DNA of 64,000 nucleotides, from assembly GCF_000701345.1 (NCBI RefSeq), contig NZ_JNIJ01000019.1, forward strand, positions 62,001 to 126,000, written 5' to 3'. The stretch's first letter is position 1, and each line of letters starts with the position of its first letter. Source of the DNA: Bradyrhizobium sp. URHD0069 (lineage in GTDB: Bacteria; Pseudomonadota; Alphaproteobacteria; Rhizobiales; Xanthobacteraceae). Below are positions 8,564 to 17,171 of the stretch, one piece after another. The notes under the pieces were generated by a model. The model did not search any database and was not told the origin of the DNA. It was given only the letters and a program-made list of their open reading frames with translations. The translations under genes were made by a program, and so were the position numbers.

Positions 8564-9937
8564 ATGGGCCTATCTCGGCGAGCGCTGTTGCAAGGCATGG
8601 GAGCCATGCCTTGGGCAGCCGGGAGCTTCGCATCTTTAGCCTTTGCGCAGGCCCCTCCGATCGTCCCGAGCGCCGCTGAAGTTCCGCCGGTTCTGTTCGT
8701 GCATGGCAATGGCGATCACGCGGCGCTATGGATCACGACGCTGTGGCGGATGGAATCCAATGGCGTTCCGCGCGAGCGGATGTTCGAAATCAACTTTACC
8801 GATCCGTTAGCGCGGTCCGACGATTCGGTGTCGCAACCAAACCGCTCCTCGACCGAGGATCAGCGCCGCGAACTCGCGGACGCCATCAAGGAATTGAAAC
8901 GCCGCACCGGTGCAGCGCGTGTCGCTCTCGTCGCCAATTCGCGCGGCGGCTATTCCGTCCGGAGCTACATCAAGAATGGCGGCGGCACCGATGTCAGCCA
9001 CGCCGTGCTGTGCGGCGTGCCCAATCATGGCGCCTTTGATTGGGACGACAATCTCGGCAATGAGTTCAACGGCCGTGGTCCGTTCCTGCGTGCCCTCAAT
9101 GAAGGCGAGGGCGAAGTGACGCCGGGCACGGCGTTCCTGACCTTGCGCAGCGACAACATGGATAAATACGCGCAAGCCGATGGCCGCTTCGTCGGCAAGC
9201 CCGGCGTGCCGACCGGAATCACCGCAGAAGGCCCGGCGTTGAAAGGCGCAACCAATCTCGTGCTCAGCGGGGTCGACCATCGCGAGACGGCGTATCATCC
9301 GCGCGCGTTTCGCGAGATTTATAAGTTCATCGCCGGCCGCGAGCCGGACAGACTAGCGATTACACCGGAAGCCGAAGTCAAACTCAGCGGCCTGGTGACG
9401 GGCATGCCTGGCGGCGTTCAGAGCAATCGTCCCGTGGCGGGCGCATCGGTGGAAGTCTATCGCGTATCGCCCGAAACCGGCGAACGCATCGGCGCTGCGA
9501 TTCACACCTCGCAAACCGGCGCTAGCGGACACTGGGGCCCGGCACAGGTTGATCCCTCCTGGTATCTCGAGATCGTGCTCACGTCGGCCGGTTCGACCAC
9601 CACGCACGTCTACCATTCTCCGTTTCCGCGCTCGTGTGACGTCATGCATCTTCGCGCCGCGCGCGCCTTGGGGCCCGCCGATGCCGGGGCCGGCGCTGTC
9701 GTCATCATGTCGCGGCCGCGGGGATATTTGGGTCTTCCCCGCGATGTGGTGCTGCTCGACGGCAAGGAGCCGAGCGATGTGAAGCTTGGCGTGCCGACCG
9801 ACTCGAGCAGCACGTTGCGGCTTTCATCCACCGATGTCGGGCGTCCGGTTGCGGCGCTGTTCAACCAGGAGCGGATCGTGGCGCGGGCGTGGCCGGCATC
9901 GGAAAACAGGATTACCGTGGCCGAGCTGACGTATTAG
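8564..9937 (+). CDS. Exported lipase/esterase-like alpha/beta hydrolase
   Basis: The 457-residue product opens with a Tat-like signal (SRRALLQ, hydrophobic stretch to about residue 29). The hydrolase part has the oxyanion region PVLFVHGNG (about 42-50) and a nucleophile elbow ANSRGG with Ser126, an A-x-S-x-G form like that of some bacterial lipases rather than the usual GxSxG. A GVDHRE near 235 could supply the catalytic His. The C-terminal ~190 residues look like beta-sandwich modules. The ATG at 8564 has GGAG eight bases upstream. It is divergent from the MFS gene, with a 149-base shared promoter region. Confidence 0.75.
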   Translation: MGLSRRALLQGMGAMPWAAGSFASLAFAQAPPIVPSAAEVPPVLFVHGNGDHAALWITTLWRMESNGVPRERMFEINFTDPLARSDDSVSQPNRSSTEDQRRELADAIKELKRRTGAARVALVANSRGGYSVRSYIKNGGGTDVSHAVLCGVPNHGAFDWDDNLGNEFNGRGPFLRALNEGEGEVTPGTAFLTLRSDNMDKYAQADGRFVGKPGVPTGITAEGPALKGATNLVLSGVDHRETAYHPRAFREIYKFIAGREPDRLAITPEAEVKLSGLVTGMPGGVQSNRPVAGASVEVYRVSPETGERIGAAIHTSQTGASGHWGPAQVDPSWYLEIVLTSAGSTTTHVYHSPFPRSCDVMHLRAARALGPADAGAGAVVIMSRPRGYLGLPRDVVLLDGKEPSDVKLGVPTDSSSTLRLSSTDVGRPVAALFNQERIVARAWPASENRITVAELTY

Positions 9938-10084
9938 CTGCCTTCTCGATCCGCCCGCGTTGATGGCGCCGGGATCGTGGACCTGATATTAGCTGGTCAG
10001 CCGTTTGAGCCAACGGGTCGCGCGAGTGCAGCAAGTCGCGGATTTCGCAAGAGCTCATCCGGGCTTTGATTTGCGAGGTCGTAA

Positions 10085-11464
10085 GTGAGCACAGCCGAAG
10101 CCCACGAGATGCCGATTACGCTGGTGCCCCCGAGCCCGCCGCGCGCCTCCGATAACCTGACGGCGCTGGGGCGGATGGCGGCGATGCGCGAGAGCGTGAT
10201 CGGAACCTGGGGGCAGCGCGCCTATGAAGAGGACATCGTCCAGGGCAGCTTCTTCGGGCGCAGCAGTTTCATTCTCAACACGCCTGACGCGATCCGGCAT
10301 GTACTGGTCGACAACTACGAAAACTACACGCGCACGCCGGCCGGCATCCGGGTGTTGCGTCCGGTGCTTGGCGAAGGCCTGCTGATCGCAGAAGGGCGCG
10401 CATGGAAGCATCAGCGAAGAACGCTGGCGCCGGCGTTTACGCCGCGCGCCGTTACCCCGCTCATCCCGCACATGATCACGGTGACCGATGAGACGATCGC
10501 GAAACTTCGCGCGGCTTGTGCCGAGCCGGTCGATCTGCGTGAAACCATGCAGCGGATGACGCTCGAGATCGCCGGCCGCACGATGTTTTCGTTCGAGATG
10601 GGCCGCCATGGCCCGGCGCTGCGCGAGTTCGTGATGGAGTACGGCCGGCGTTTGGCGCGGCCGCATTTTCTCGACCTGCTGTTGCCCCTTGGCTGGCCCA
10701 GTCCGCAGGATTTCTCCCGCGCACGCTTCCGCAAGCGATGGACGCGCTTCATTGCCATGCTGATGGCCGAGCGTCGTGCGGCCGGCAAGAAGGAAGGCGA
10801 CCCGCCGCGCGACCTGTTCGACCTGATGGGTGCTGCGCGCGACCCCGAGACCGGCGCAGCCTTCACCGACGAACAGCTTGGCGATCAGGTGGCGACGATG
10901 ATTCTCGCCGGTCACGAGACCACCGCCACCGCGCTGTTCTGGTCGCTGTATCTGTTGGCGCTCGACCCAGCGACCCAAGACGAACTGGCCGCCGAAGTTC
11001 AGGCGGTTGCCGGGAATGGCGCACTGGATGTCGAGCGGCTGAAATTTACCCGCGCGGTGATCGACGAGACCATGCGGCTTTATCCGCCGGCCTTTCTGAT
11101 CGCGCGCGCTGCCGCTGGTCCGGATACGATTGCAGGGCTGCCCGTCAAAAAAAGGGATGTGATCCTGATCTCGCCGTGGCTGTTACACCGGCATGAAAAG
11201 CTCTGGCGCGATCCGAACGCGTTCATCCCGCCGCGCTTCATGCCGCCTTCTCTACCGCCCGATCGCTTTGCCTACCTGCCGTTCGGCGTCGGGGCGCGGG
11301 TCTGCATCGGTGCGCATTTTGCGCTGGTGGAGGCCACATTGGCGCTGGGCAAGCTGATCGGCGCGTTCCGCGTCGAGCTTCTCGACAAGCAGCCGGTGCT
11401 GCCAGTCGGCGTGGTGACGACGCAGCCCGATCGCTCGCCGATGTTCCGCATCACGCGTCGGTGA
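10085..11464 (+). CDS. Cytochrome P450
   Basis: The 459-residue product has all P450 landmarks: I-helix AGHETT (275-280), ExxR (Glu328 to Arg331) and the haem-binding FGVGARVCIG (400-409, proximal thiolate Cys407). It has no membrane anchor, as usual for bacterial class I enzymes, so it needs ferredoxin and reductase partners that are not encoded nearby. The start is GTG at 10085 with GAGG six bases upstream. The next gene starts 48 bases downstream on the same strand. Substrate cannot be inferred; the sequence reads like the fatty-acid/CYP102-like clan in general layout. Confidence 0.93.
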   Translation: MSTAEAHEMPITLVPPSPPRASDNLTALGRMAAMRESVIGTWGQRAYEEDIVQGSFFGRSSFILNTPDAIRHVLVDNYENYTRTPAGIRVLRPVLGEGLLIAEGRAWKHQRRTLAPAFTPRAVTPLIPHMITVTDETIAKLRAACAEPVDLRETMQRMTLEIAGRTMFSFEMGRHGPALREFVMEYGRRLARPHFLDLLLPLGWPSPQDFSRARFRKRWTRFIAMLMAERRAAGKKEGDPPRDLFDLMGAARDPETGAAFTDEQLGDQVATMILAGHETTATALFWSLYLLALDPATQDELAAEVQAVAGNGALDVERLKFTRAVIDETMRLYPPAFLIARAAAGPDTIAGLPVKKRDVILISPWLLHRHEKLWRDPNAFIPPRFMPPSLPPDRFAYLPFGVGARVCIGAHFALVEATLALGKLIGAFRVELLDKQPVLPVGVVTTQPDRSPMFRITRR

Positions 11465-11511
11465 CGAACGCATTGCTTGGACGCCTGCGCAATCTGCTCT
11501 AAACTTGGGGC

Positions 11512-12924
11512 ATGAGCGATATTCAGGCCCAGATTTCGCTGCTGAAACAGACGGCTGATCCGGCGGTGGCGGATGCGATCGGAGAGCTGGTCGAAAAGGG
11601 CGAGGACCACGAACTCAACCGAATCAACCTGTTGGATTTCGCGGCCCGTACTGGGCTCGACGAAGAGCGGGTGATTTCCGGCTTCCTCCATGCATCGCAG
11701 CTGGGGCTGTTCGATCTCACCTGGAACGTGCTGTGCCCGGGTTGCGGCGGCGTGCTCGATGCCCACAGCACGCTGAAATCGCTGCGCCACGACGACTATC
11801 ACTGCGGATTATGCGCCTGCGGCTACGAGGCCTCGGTCGACGAGCAGGTCGAGGTGGCCTTCACCGTCAGTCCCCGGGTCAGGCGCATCGCGGCGCATGA
11901 CCCCAACACGCTGCCGGTCTGGGAATACTACAAACAGGTGTTCTGGAGTTCCGGGCTCGATTTCGACAACGAATCGGTTGCAACGCTTGCCGATGAGGTG
12001 ACGCTGGATACGCTTGAACTGCCGGCGGGCGAAAAGGCAGTGCTGTCGCTGCAGGTGCCGAAGGAATTCATCATCGTGTTCGAGCCGGTCACGCACTCAG
12101 CACAATTCATCGACGTTCAGGGCGAGCCGACCAGGGAACGTCAACCGCTATCGCTGGTCTACAAGAAGACGCCGTCGCCGACCGGTGCAACGGTGACGTT
12201 GCGGCCGGGACCGCTGCGGCTGTCGCTCGAGAACCAGGCCGGCGTACGGGTGCTGCCATCGGTCTTTATCGCGGGAGATGCGATGCATCACCTGATAGGC
12301 AAGCGCAAGCCGTTCGTCACCGCCAAGCGGATGCTGACCAACCAGACCTTCCGTGATGTTTTCAAGGCCGACAATCTCAATATCGATCAACGCCTCAAGA
12401 TCACCTCGCTGACGTTTCTCTTCACCGACCTCAAGGGCTCGACCGCGCTATACGAACGAGTCGGGGACCTCGCTGCATTCGATCTGGTGCGCGCGCATTT
12501 CCACGCGCTATTGGAGATCATCTCCTCGGAGAAGGGCGCGGTCGTGAAAACGATCGGCGATGCCGTGATGGCGACCTTCATCAGGCCCGAACATGCGATC
12601 GTCGCCGGCTTAAGGATGCGTGCCGCGATGGACGCGCTCAATGTTGAGCGTGGGAGAGATGATCTCGTGGTCAAGATCGGCATCCACGAAGGGCCGTGCC
12701 TCGCCGTCATGCTCAACGAGCGGCAGGACTATTTCGGCCAGACCGTCAACATCGCCGCCCGGGTTCAGAGCCTGTCGACCTCGCAGGAAATCCACATCAC
12801 GGGGCCGGTGATCGAAGCACCGGCAGTAGCCGCCATCCTGGACAAGGAAGCGATTACGCCGATTCAAAAGCAGGCGGCGCTGCGCGGCATTGCCGACAAG
12901 ATCGTGGTTTACGAAATACCCTGA
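11512..12924 (+). CDS. Class III adenylate/guanylate cyclase with N-terminal zinc-ribbon-like region (DUF5939 type)
   Basis: The 470-residue product has an N-terminal helical and cysteine-containing region (CPGC at 75-78, CGLC at 98-101, Cys103) that looks like a zinc ribbon. A beta-rich middle follows, then a class III cyclase domain from about residue 297. Metal-binding Asp306 (FTDLKGS) and Asp350 (IGDAVM) and the transition-state pair Asn413/Arg416 (VNIAAR) are all present, so activity is expected. It makes a cyclic nucleotide second messenger in the cytoplasm. The N-terminal part probably senses a ligand or redox/zinc state, which is inference. It lies 47 bases after the P450 gene and may be cotranscribed. 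Confidence 0.88.
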   Translation: MSDIQAQISLLKQTADPAVADAIGELVEKGEDHELNRINLLDFAARTGLDEERVISGFLHASQLGLFDLTWNVLCPGCGGVLDAHSTLKSLRHDDYHCGLCACGYEASVDEQVEVAFTVSPRVRRIAAHDPNTLPVWEYYKQVFWSSGLDFDNESVATLADEVTLDTLELPAGEKAVLSLQVPKEFIIVFEPVTHSAQFIDVQGEPTRERQPLSLVYKKTPSPTGATVTLRPGPLRLSLENQAGVRVLPSVFIAGDAMHHLIGKRKPFVTAKRMLTNQTFRDVFKADNLNIDQRLKITSLTFLFTDLKGSTALYERVGDLAAFDLVRAHFHALLEIISSEKGAVVKTIGDAVMATFIRPEHAIVAGLRMRAAMDALNVERGRDDLVVKIGIHEGPCLAVMLNERQDYFGQTVNIAARVQSLSTSQEIHITGPVIEAPAVAAILDKEAITPIQKQAALRGIADKIVVYEIP

Positions 12925-12925
12925 G

Positions 12926-13024
12926 CAATCCGGGATGGTGCGTCAGGCACCAGGCCTCAGACGTGCAATTGCACAGCGGAGAATTTCGAGATCCCTGATT
13001 CGCGCCAGTGCGCGCCCCGGAATG
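12926..13024. repeat. Family B dispersed repeat, second copy
   Basis: The sequence GGGATGGTG, then CCTCAGA-GTGC-ATTGCA, then GAGAAT-TCGAGAT matches 5747-5820 with scattered substitutions. It occupies the gap directly after the cyclase stop. Confidence 0.7.
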
Positions 13025-13174
13025 CCGGCGGGATTGCTGAATGGTAATGGTGTGGCCGAAATCGCACGGATTGCGTCCGACGATTTTCCAACCCATATAT
13101 TCTCAATTGCCGCTGATGTCGCGGCCGACAGGCTTCACACGATACAGGCCTCACACGATTCGGTAGAAAGATTG

Positions 13175-13654
13175 ATGCTGGACGGACTACGCCAATTCAT
13201 CGCCGACGTTGTTTCTCCCACCGCGCACGAGAGTCGAGCATTTGACGATACAGGTTATCGTCTGGCCGCGACGGCGTTGCTGATCCACGTCATTTCGCTC
13301 GATGGCGAACCATCGGACGTCGAAAAGCGCAAGCTTCATAGCCTGATCGAAAGCCGCTTCGGGCTTGATCCAGGCACCGCGGATCGATTGATCGCCTCGG
13401 CCACGCTGGTCGAGGGCCAGGCGGTCGATCTCTATCGCTTCACCAGCGTCATCATGCGTTCGGTGAATGAAGAAGGCCGGCTCCGCATCATCGAGATGAT
13501 GTGGGAGCTGGTTTTTGTCGATGGCCAGGTCAGCGAGTTCGAGGATAACGTCGTCTGGCGCGCGGCGGATCTGCTGGGGATTTCTTCGCGCGACCGGATC
13601 GATCTCAAGCATCGTGCCGCCGGCAGGCCGCCGGCCACCGCCGCGGGCGGTTGA
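13175..13654 (+). CDS. TerB-like (tellurite-resistance fold) protein
   Basis: The 159-residue all-helical product carries the two acidic halves typical of TerB-like domains: HVISLDGEPSDVEKRKL near the N-terminus and WELVFVDGQVSEFEDN about 75 residues later, each with the D-G-x2-S/D-x2-E pattern. TerB-like proteins are cytoplasmic, sometimes membrane-associated, and bind metal; most are not proven to confer tellurite resistance. The ATG at 13175 follows a GAAAG; the upstream open frame runs through a repeat element and is not coding. It stands alone. Confidence 0.75.
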   Translation: MLDGLRQFIADVVSPTAHESRAFDDTGYRLAATALLIHVISLDGEPSDVEKRKLHSLIESRFGLDPGTADRLIASATLVEGQAVDLYRFTSVIMRSVNEEGRLRIIEMMWELVFVDGQVSEFEDNVVWRAADLLGISSRDRIDLKHRAAGRPPATAAGG

Positions 13655-13922
13655 GATATCGCGGCCGCGGGCAATGTGACACGCTGCGGTTGCACCCTCC
13701 GAGGCGTCGAAACGCACGGTACCGGACATGACGAAACATTAATGTACCAGACAGTCCGCCTGCGCCGGGGAACGTTTAGCCCGAATATTGCCCCCTCGGT
13801 TGTTAGTACTGTGGGTTGGAACAGCCGATATACTTGCAGATGGCTTGCATCCCGCCTAGTGCGTATGCTCTCGTCCCAAGAGTTGGCCGTATACCGTGCA
13901 ATTTATTTAAGAGCATTGAATC

Positions 13923-14705
13923 GTGACTGAGCGTGTGACGCTGATTACCGGTGCCTCGGCGGGAATAGGCACCGAACTGGCCCGCGTTTTTGCATCGAAC
14001 GGTCATCGGGTAGCCCTGGTGGCGCGACGCGCGGATCGCCTGGCGACGCTGGCGAGCGAAATCACAGCCAGCGGCGGTGCCGCGCCGATTGCGATTTCCT
14101 GCGATCTCGAGCAGCCCGATGCCGGGGACAAAATTGCGGCGGCTTTGGCGGCCGAAGAGGTGGAAGTCGAATACGTCGTCAACAATGCCGGCTATGGTTT
14201 GTTCGGCAAGGCGATCGAAATGGATCGCCCAGAACAGCTCGGCATTATCGCCGTCAATATCCGCGCGATGACCGATTTGTCGTTGCGGTTTTCCGATCAT
14301 CTGATTCGACATCGCGGCGGCATCCTCAATGTCGGCTCGATTGCCGGCTTCCTGCCGGGGCCGGGGATGGCGGTATATTACGCCTCCAAGGCCTATGTGC
14401 TGTCCTTCAGCGAGGCGCTGCACCAGGAGCTCGCGCCCCGTGGCGTGCGCGTAACCGCGCTATGTCCGGGTCCAGTGCCGACGGAATTTCAGGCGCGGGC
14501 GGGGTTCGAACCCGGGTTTGATTCCGCGATCCTGAATGTCAGCGCATCTGATGTCGCCCAGGCAGGGTATCGCGGGCTGATGGCCAACAAGCGGGCCGTG
14601 CTGCCAGGGCTCGGCATCAAAATGGTGCCGTTTCTGCTCCGGCTGTTTCCACGCGCGTTTATCCTGGCGGCGGTCGGTGGTTTTCAGCTCCGGAAGCGCC
14701 AATAA
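13923..14705 (+). CDS. Short-chain dehydrogenase/reductase (DltE-like)
   Basis: The 260-residue product has the SDR cofactor motif TGASAGIG (8-15), the NNAG motif, catalytic Ser in NVGSIAG and YYASK with the Tyr-x3-Lys pair, followed by CPGPVPTEF. It is a classical cytoplasmic NAD(P)-dependent oxidoreductase with a hydrophobic C-terminal tail (about 225-250) that may associate with membrane. The start is GTG at 13923, directly after an AT-rich stretch suggestive of a promoter. Substrate unknown. Confidence 0.88.
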   Translation: MTERVTLITGASAGIGTELARVFASNGHRVALVARRADRLATLASEITASGGAAPIAISCDLEQPDAGDKIAAALAAEEVEVEYVVNNAGYGLFGKAIEMDRPEQLGIIAVNIRAMTDLSLRFSDHLIRHRGGILNVGSIAGFLPGPGMAVYYASKAYVLSFSEALHQELAPRGVRVTALCPGPVPTEFQARAGFEPGFDSAILNVSASDVAQAGYRGLMANKRAVLPGLGIKMVPFLLRLFPRAFILAAVGGFQLRKRQ

Positions 14706-15331
14706 ATGATCTCGGAGCCATTTTTGGCCCGGGATGCGCTTATCCAAATTCAAGAATTCACGTGAACTCACGGGATGTTAGCGACCACTCAGGCATGCTT
14801 CCGGCCTGATAGCCGCCACAGAGCCATCAATGCCCTTTCAGTCGGGCAAAATAAGCGGCCAAACCGTGCTCCGCTTCCCGGACAGGGCCCAAGCCGGCGC
14901 TGCCGCGCCTTCAGCCGCCGATTCTCTGCTGCCGGTGCTGATCGTCCTGCACTAGGAAACCCCGACGCTGGGCCGTCGGTAATGCGTTGCGGGCGCTCGG
15001 GCACAGGCTGGACATCCGACGGCCGCGTTTTGGCGATCCGCTTTCGCGCGCTGCGGGTCGATCGCCGAGCACAGCATCAGCTGGATGCTGCCGCGGACCG
15101 TCGGTCGCGCCAATGCGCTCAGATCTCCTTGAGGTCCGCGCGCCGGGTCTCGAGCGATGAAGCGCTGCGCATCGGTCGGCCGCCACGGTTGCGCGGAACT
15201 GAAAGAGGCGCCGTCTTCGTTTGCCGAGGCTGGTCGTCGCCCTGCGGGCCATGACGGGCACGCGTCGCTTTTCGACCGCGTGGTGCGCTTTCGACTGCGT
15301 GGCTGCGCCGCGTGTGGCCGAAGGCGGAGCG
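14706..15331. other. Gene-free stretch of about 625 bases
   Basis: Open frames occur on both strands here because the region is GC-rich, but none has a ribosome site, plausible amino-acid composition or recognisable motif, and several run into the tRNA. It may be decayed coding sequence, but I cannot identify a parent gene. Confidence 0.4.
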
Positions 15332-15407
<76 letters not shown>

Positions 15408-15592
15408 TCCGCAGCCGCCTCAATGTCAACATCGGCGGCCAGCAATCGGCGCCATTTACAATCTGCGTCAAGGTCAAGTCAAGAACGGCGAAAAGCCGCC
15501 GCTTTTCGTGGGCTTTTTGCCGGGAACTTCCCTTGTTTGCGGAGGTGGGAACCGGTATCTAGCAGGCAGCAAACCCCGCGAGCTCATCCCCC

Positions 15593-15883
15593 ATGCGCGC
15601 CGTTCTCGATATCGTCATTATCGTTCTCGATCTCTATGTCTGGCTGTTGATTGCCTCGGCAATCCTGTCTTGGCTGATTGCCTTCAACGTCGTGAACACG
15701 CGCAACGGCTTCGTGTCCGCGGTGGCGGAGTTTCTGTACCGGATCACCGAGCCGCTGCTGGCGCCGATCCGCTCGTTCATGCCCAATCTCGGCGGGCTCG
15801 ATATCTCGCCGATCATCCTGATCCTGATCATCATGTTTATCCAGCGGGTGATCGCCTACTATATTTATCCAAACGTGATCTGA
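15593..15883 (+). CDS. YggT family membrane protein
   Basis: The 96-residue product has two hydrophobic blocks (about 4-30 and 70-92) separated by a loop containing ITEPLLAPIRSFMPNLGGLDISP, of which the TEP-x2-P-x-R core is the YggT family signature. It is an inner-membrane protein of unclear role, linked in other bacteria to cell division, osmotic adaptation or chloroplast-like complex assembly. The next gene (DUF167) starts 20 bases downstream, the usual yggT-yggU pairing, and folD follows, so the three form a likely operon. Confidence 0.92.
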   Translation: MRAVLDIVIIVLDLYVWLLIASAILSWLIAFNVVNTRNGFVSAVAEFLYRITEPLLAPIRSFMPNLGGLDISPIILILIIMFIQRVIAYYIYPNVI

Positions 15884-15902
15884 TCGCAGCCAATGGACGC
15901 TT

Positions 15903-16223
15903 ATGGACCCTTGGCGTTACTCCACCCAGGGCATCAGTGTCGCGCTGCGGGTCACGCCGCGCGGCGGCCGCGACGATATCGACGGGGTTGAGACGCTGGC
16001 CGACGGCCGGGTCGTGCTCAAGGTGCGGGTCCGTGCCATCGCCGACGGTGGCGAGGCCAATCGCGCGGTGACGGAGCTGATTGCGAAAGCGCTCGGGGTG
16101 CCCAAGGCAAGGGTACGGATTCTCTCCGGCATGACATCGCGCCTCAAACAGATTGCCGTCGATGGCGAACCCGCAAGGCTCGGCGATGCCTTGCGAAGGC
16201 TGGCTGCCACCAAGCAGGACTGA
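15903..16223 (+). CDS. DUF167 (YggU family) protein
   Basis: The 106-residue product has the DUF167 signature: RVTPRGGRDDI near residue 17, then ADGGEANRAVTELIAKALGV and the SGMTSR-x-K motif. This small alpha/beta cytoplasmic protein commonly follows yggT. Its function is not established. It starts 20 bases after the yggT-like stop and its stop codon abuts the folD leader by 18 bases. Confidence 0.9.
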   Translation: MDPWRYSTQGISVALRVTPRGGRDDIDGVETLADGRVVLKVRVRAIADGGEANRAVTELIAKALGVPKARVRILSGMTSRLKQIAVDGEPARLGDALRRLAATKQD

Positions 16224-16241
16224 TTGGAAGAAAGGATCGAG

Positions 16242-17126
16242 ATGACGGCCGCGATCATCGATGGAAAAGTCATTGCCGCCAAGCTTCGCGGCCGCGTCGC
16301 CGACGAGGTCGCGCGGGTGCGGCGCGAGAACGGGCTAACGCCCGGGCTCGCGGTGGTGCTGGTCGGCAGCGACCCCGCCAGCCAGGTCTACGTCCGCAGC
16401 AAACACAAGCAGACCCAGGAAGCCGGCATGGCATCGTTCGAGCATGTATTGCCGGCCGACGTCGCGCAGGATGATTTGCTGGCGCTGATCGGAGAACTCA
16501 ATCGCGATCCCGCCGTGCACGGCATTCTCGTGCAACTGCCGCTGCCGAAACCGCTGCATACCGAAACCATCATCAACGCCATCGATCCCGCCAAGGACGT
16601 CGATGGGCTGCATCCGAACAACGCCGGACGCCTCGCCGGCGGATTTGTCGCGTTGTCGCCGTGCACGCCCCTCGGCTGCATCATCTTGACCAAAAGCGTG
16701 CACGCCTCGCTCGAAGGCATGAACGCCATCGTCATCGGCCGCTCTAATCTGGTTGGCCGTCCCCTGGTGCAATTGCTGCTCAATGAAAACGCCACGGTCA
16801 CCATTGCGCATTCGCGTTCGCGCGACCTGCCGCAGCTATGTGCCCGTGCCGATCTGGTTTACGCCGCCGTCGGCAAGCCCGAAATGGTGCGCGGTGACTG
16901 GATCAAGCCGGGCGCGACCGTGATCGATGTCGGAATCAATCGGCTGCCGGGCGCCGACGGCAAGACCCGTCTGGTCGGCGATGTCGCCTTTGCAGAGGCG
17001 TTGGACGTCGCCGGCGCGATTACGCCGGTGCCTGGCGGTGTCGGTCAAATGACGGTGGCATGCCTGTTAGTCAATACGTTGCGTGCGGCGTGCGCGATTC
17101 ACGGGTTGCCTAAGCCGAGGGCGTGA
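16242..17126 (+). CDS. folD: Bifunctional methylenetetrahydrofolate dehydrogenase/methenyltetrahydrofolate cyclohydrolase
   Basis: The 294-residue product shows the FolD landmarks: the YVRSKHKQ region with catalytic Lys (about residue 54-56), [18 protein letters not shown], the nucleotide-binding [11 protein letters not shown] and the C-terminal [10 protein letters not shown]. It interconverts 5,10-methylene- and 10-formyl-tetrahydrofolate with NADP in the cytoplasm, supplying one-carbon units. The ATG at 16242 follows AAAGGA; the upstream TTG would overlap nothing but lacks a site. It is last in the yggT-DUF167-folD cluster. Confidence 0.97.
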   Translation: MTAAIIDGKVIAAKLRGRVADEVARVRRENGLTPGLAVVLVGSDPASQVYVRSKHKQTQEAGMASFEHVLPADVAQDDLLALIGELNRDPAVHGILVQLPLPKPLHTETIINAIDPAKDVDGLHPNNAGRLAGGFVALSPCTPLGCIILTKSVHASLEGMNAIVIGRSNLVGRPLVQLLLNENATVTIAHSRSRDLPQLCARADLVYAAVGKPEMVRGDWIKPGATVIDVGINRLPGADGKTRLVGDVAFAEALDVAGAITPVPGGVGQMTVACLLVNTLRAACAIHGLPKPRA

Positions 17127-17132
17127 CTCTTC

Positions 17133-17156
17133 CCCTCTCCCGCTTGCGGGAGAGGG
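17133..17156. terminator. Perfect hairpin between convergent genes
   Basis: CCCTCTCCCGC and GCGGGAGAGGG form an 11-bp perfect stem with a TT loop, lying between the convergent folD and peptidase genes. There is no T-run, so termination is uncertain. The CTCCCGCTTGCGGGAG core is a widespread dispersed hairpin in proteobacteria (established knowledge). Confidence 0.5.
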
Positions 17157-17171
17157 AGACGAATAGAGCCG

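Noticed and set aside
8537..9937. PHB depolymerase for the exported hydrolase
   Set aside because: The nucleophile region is A-x-S-x-G and no substrate-binding domain of the depolymerase type is recognisable, so only a general lipase/esterase call is justified.
13175..13654. Tellurite resistance operon
   Set aside because: Only a lone TerB-like protein is present; no terZ, terC or terD neighbours.
14775..15254. Possible gene between the SDR and tRNA-Ala
   Set aside because: Arg/Pro/Ala-rich translation without any family feature, no ribosome site, and competing frames on the other strand.
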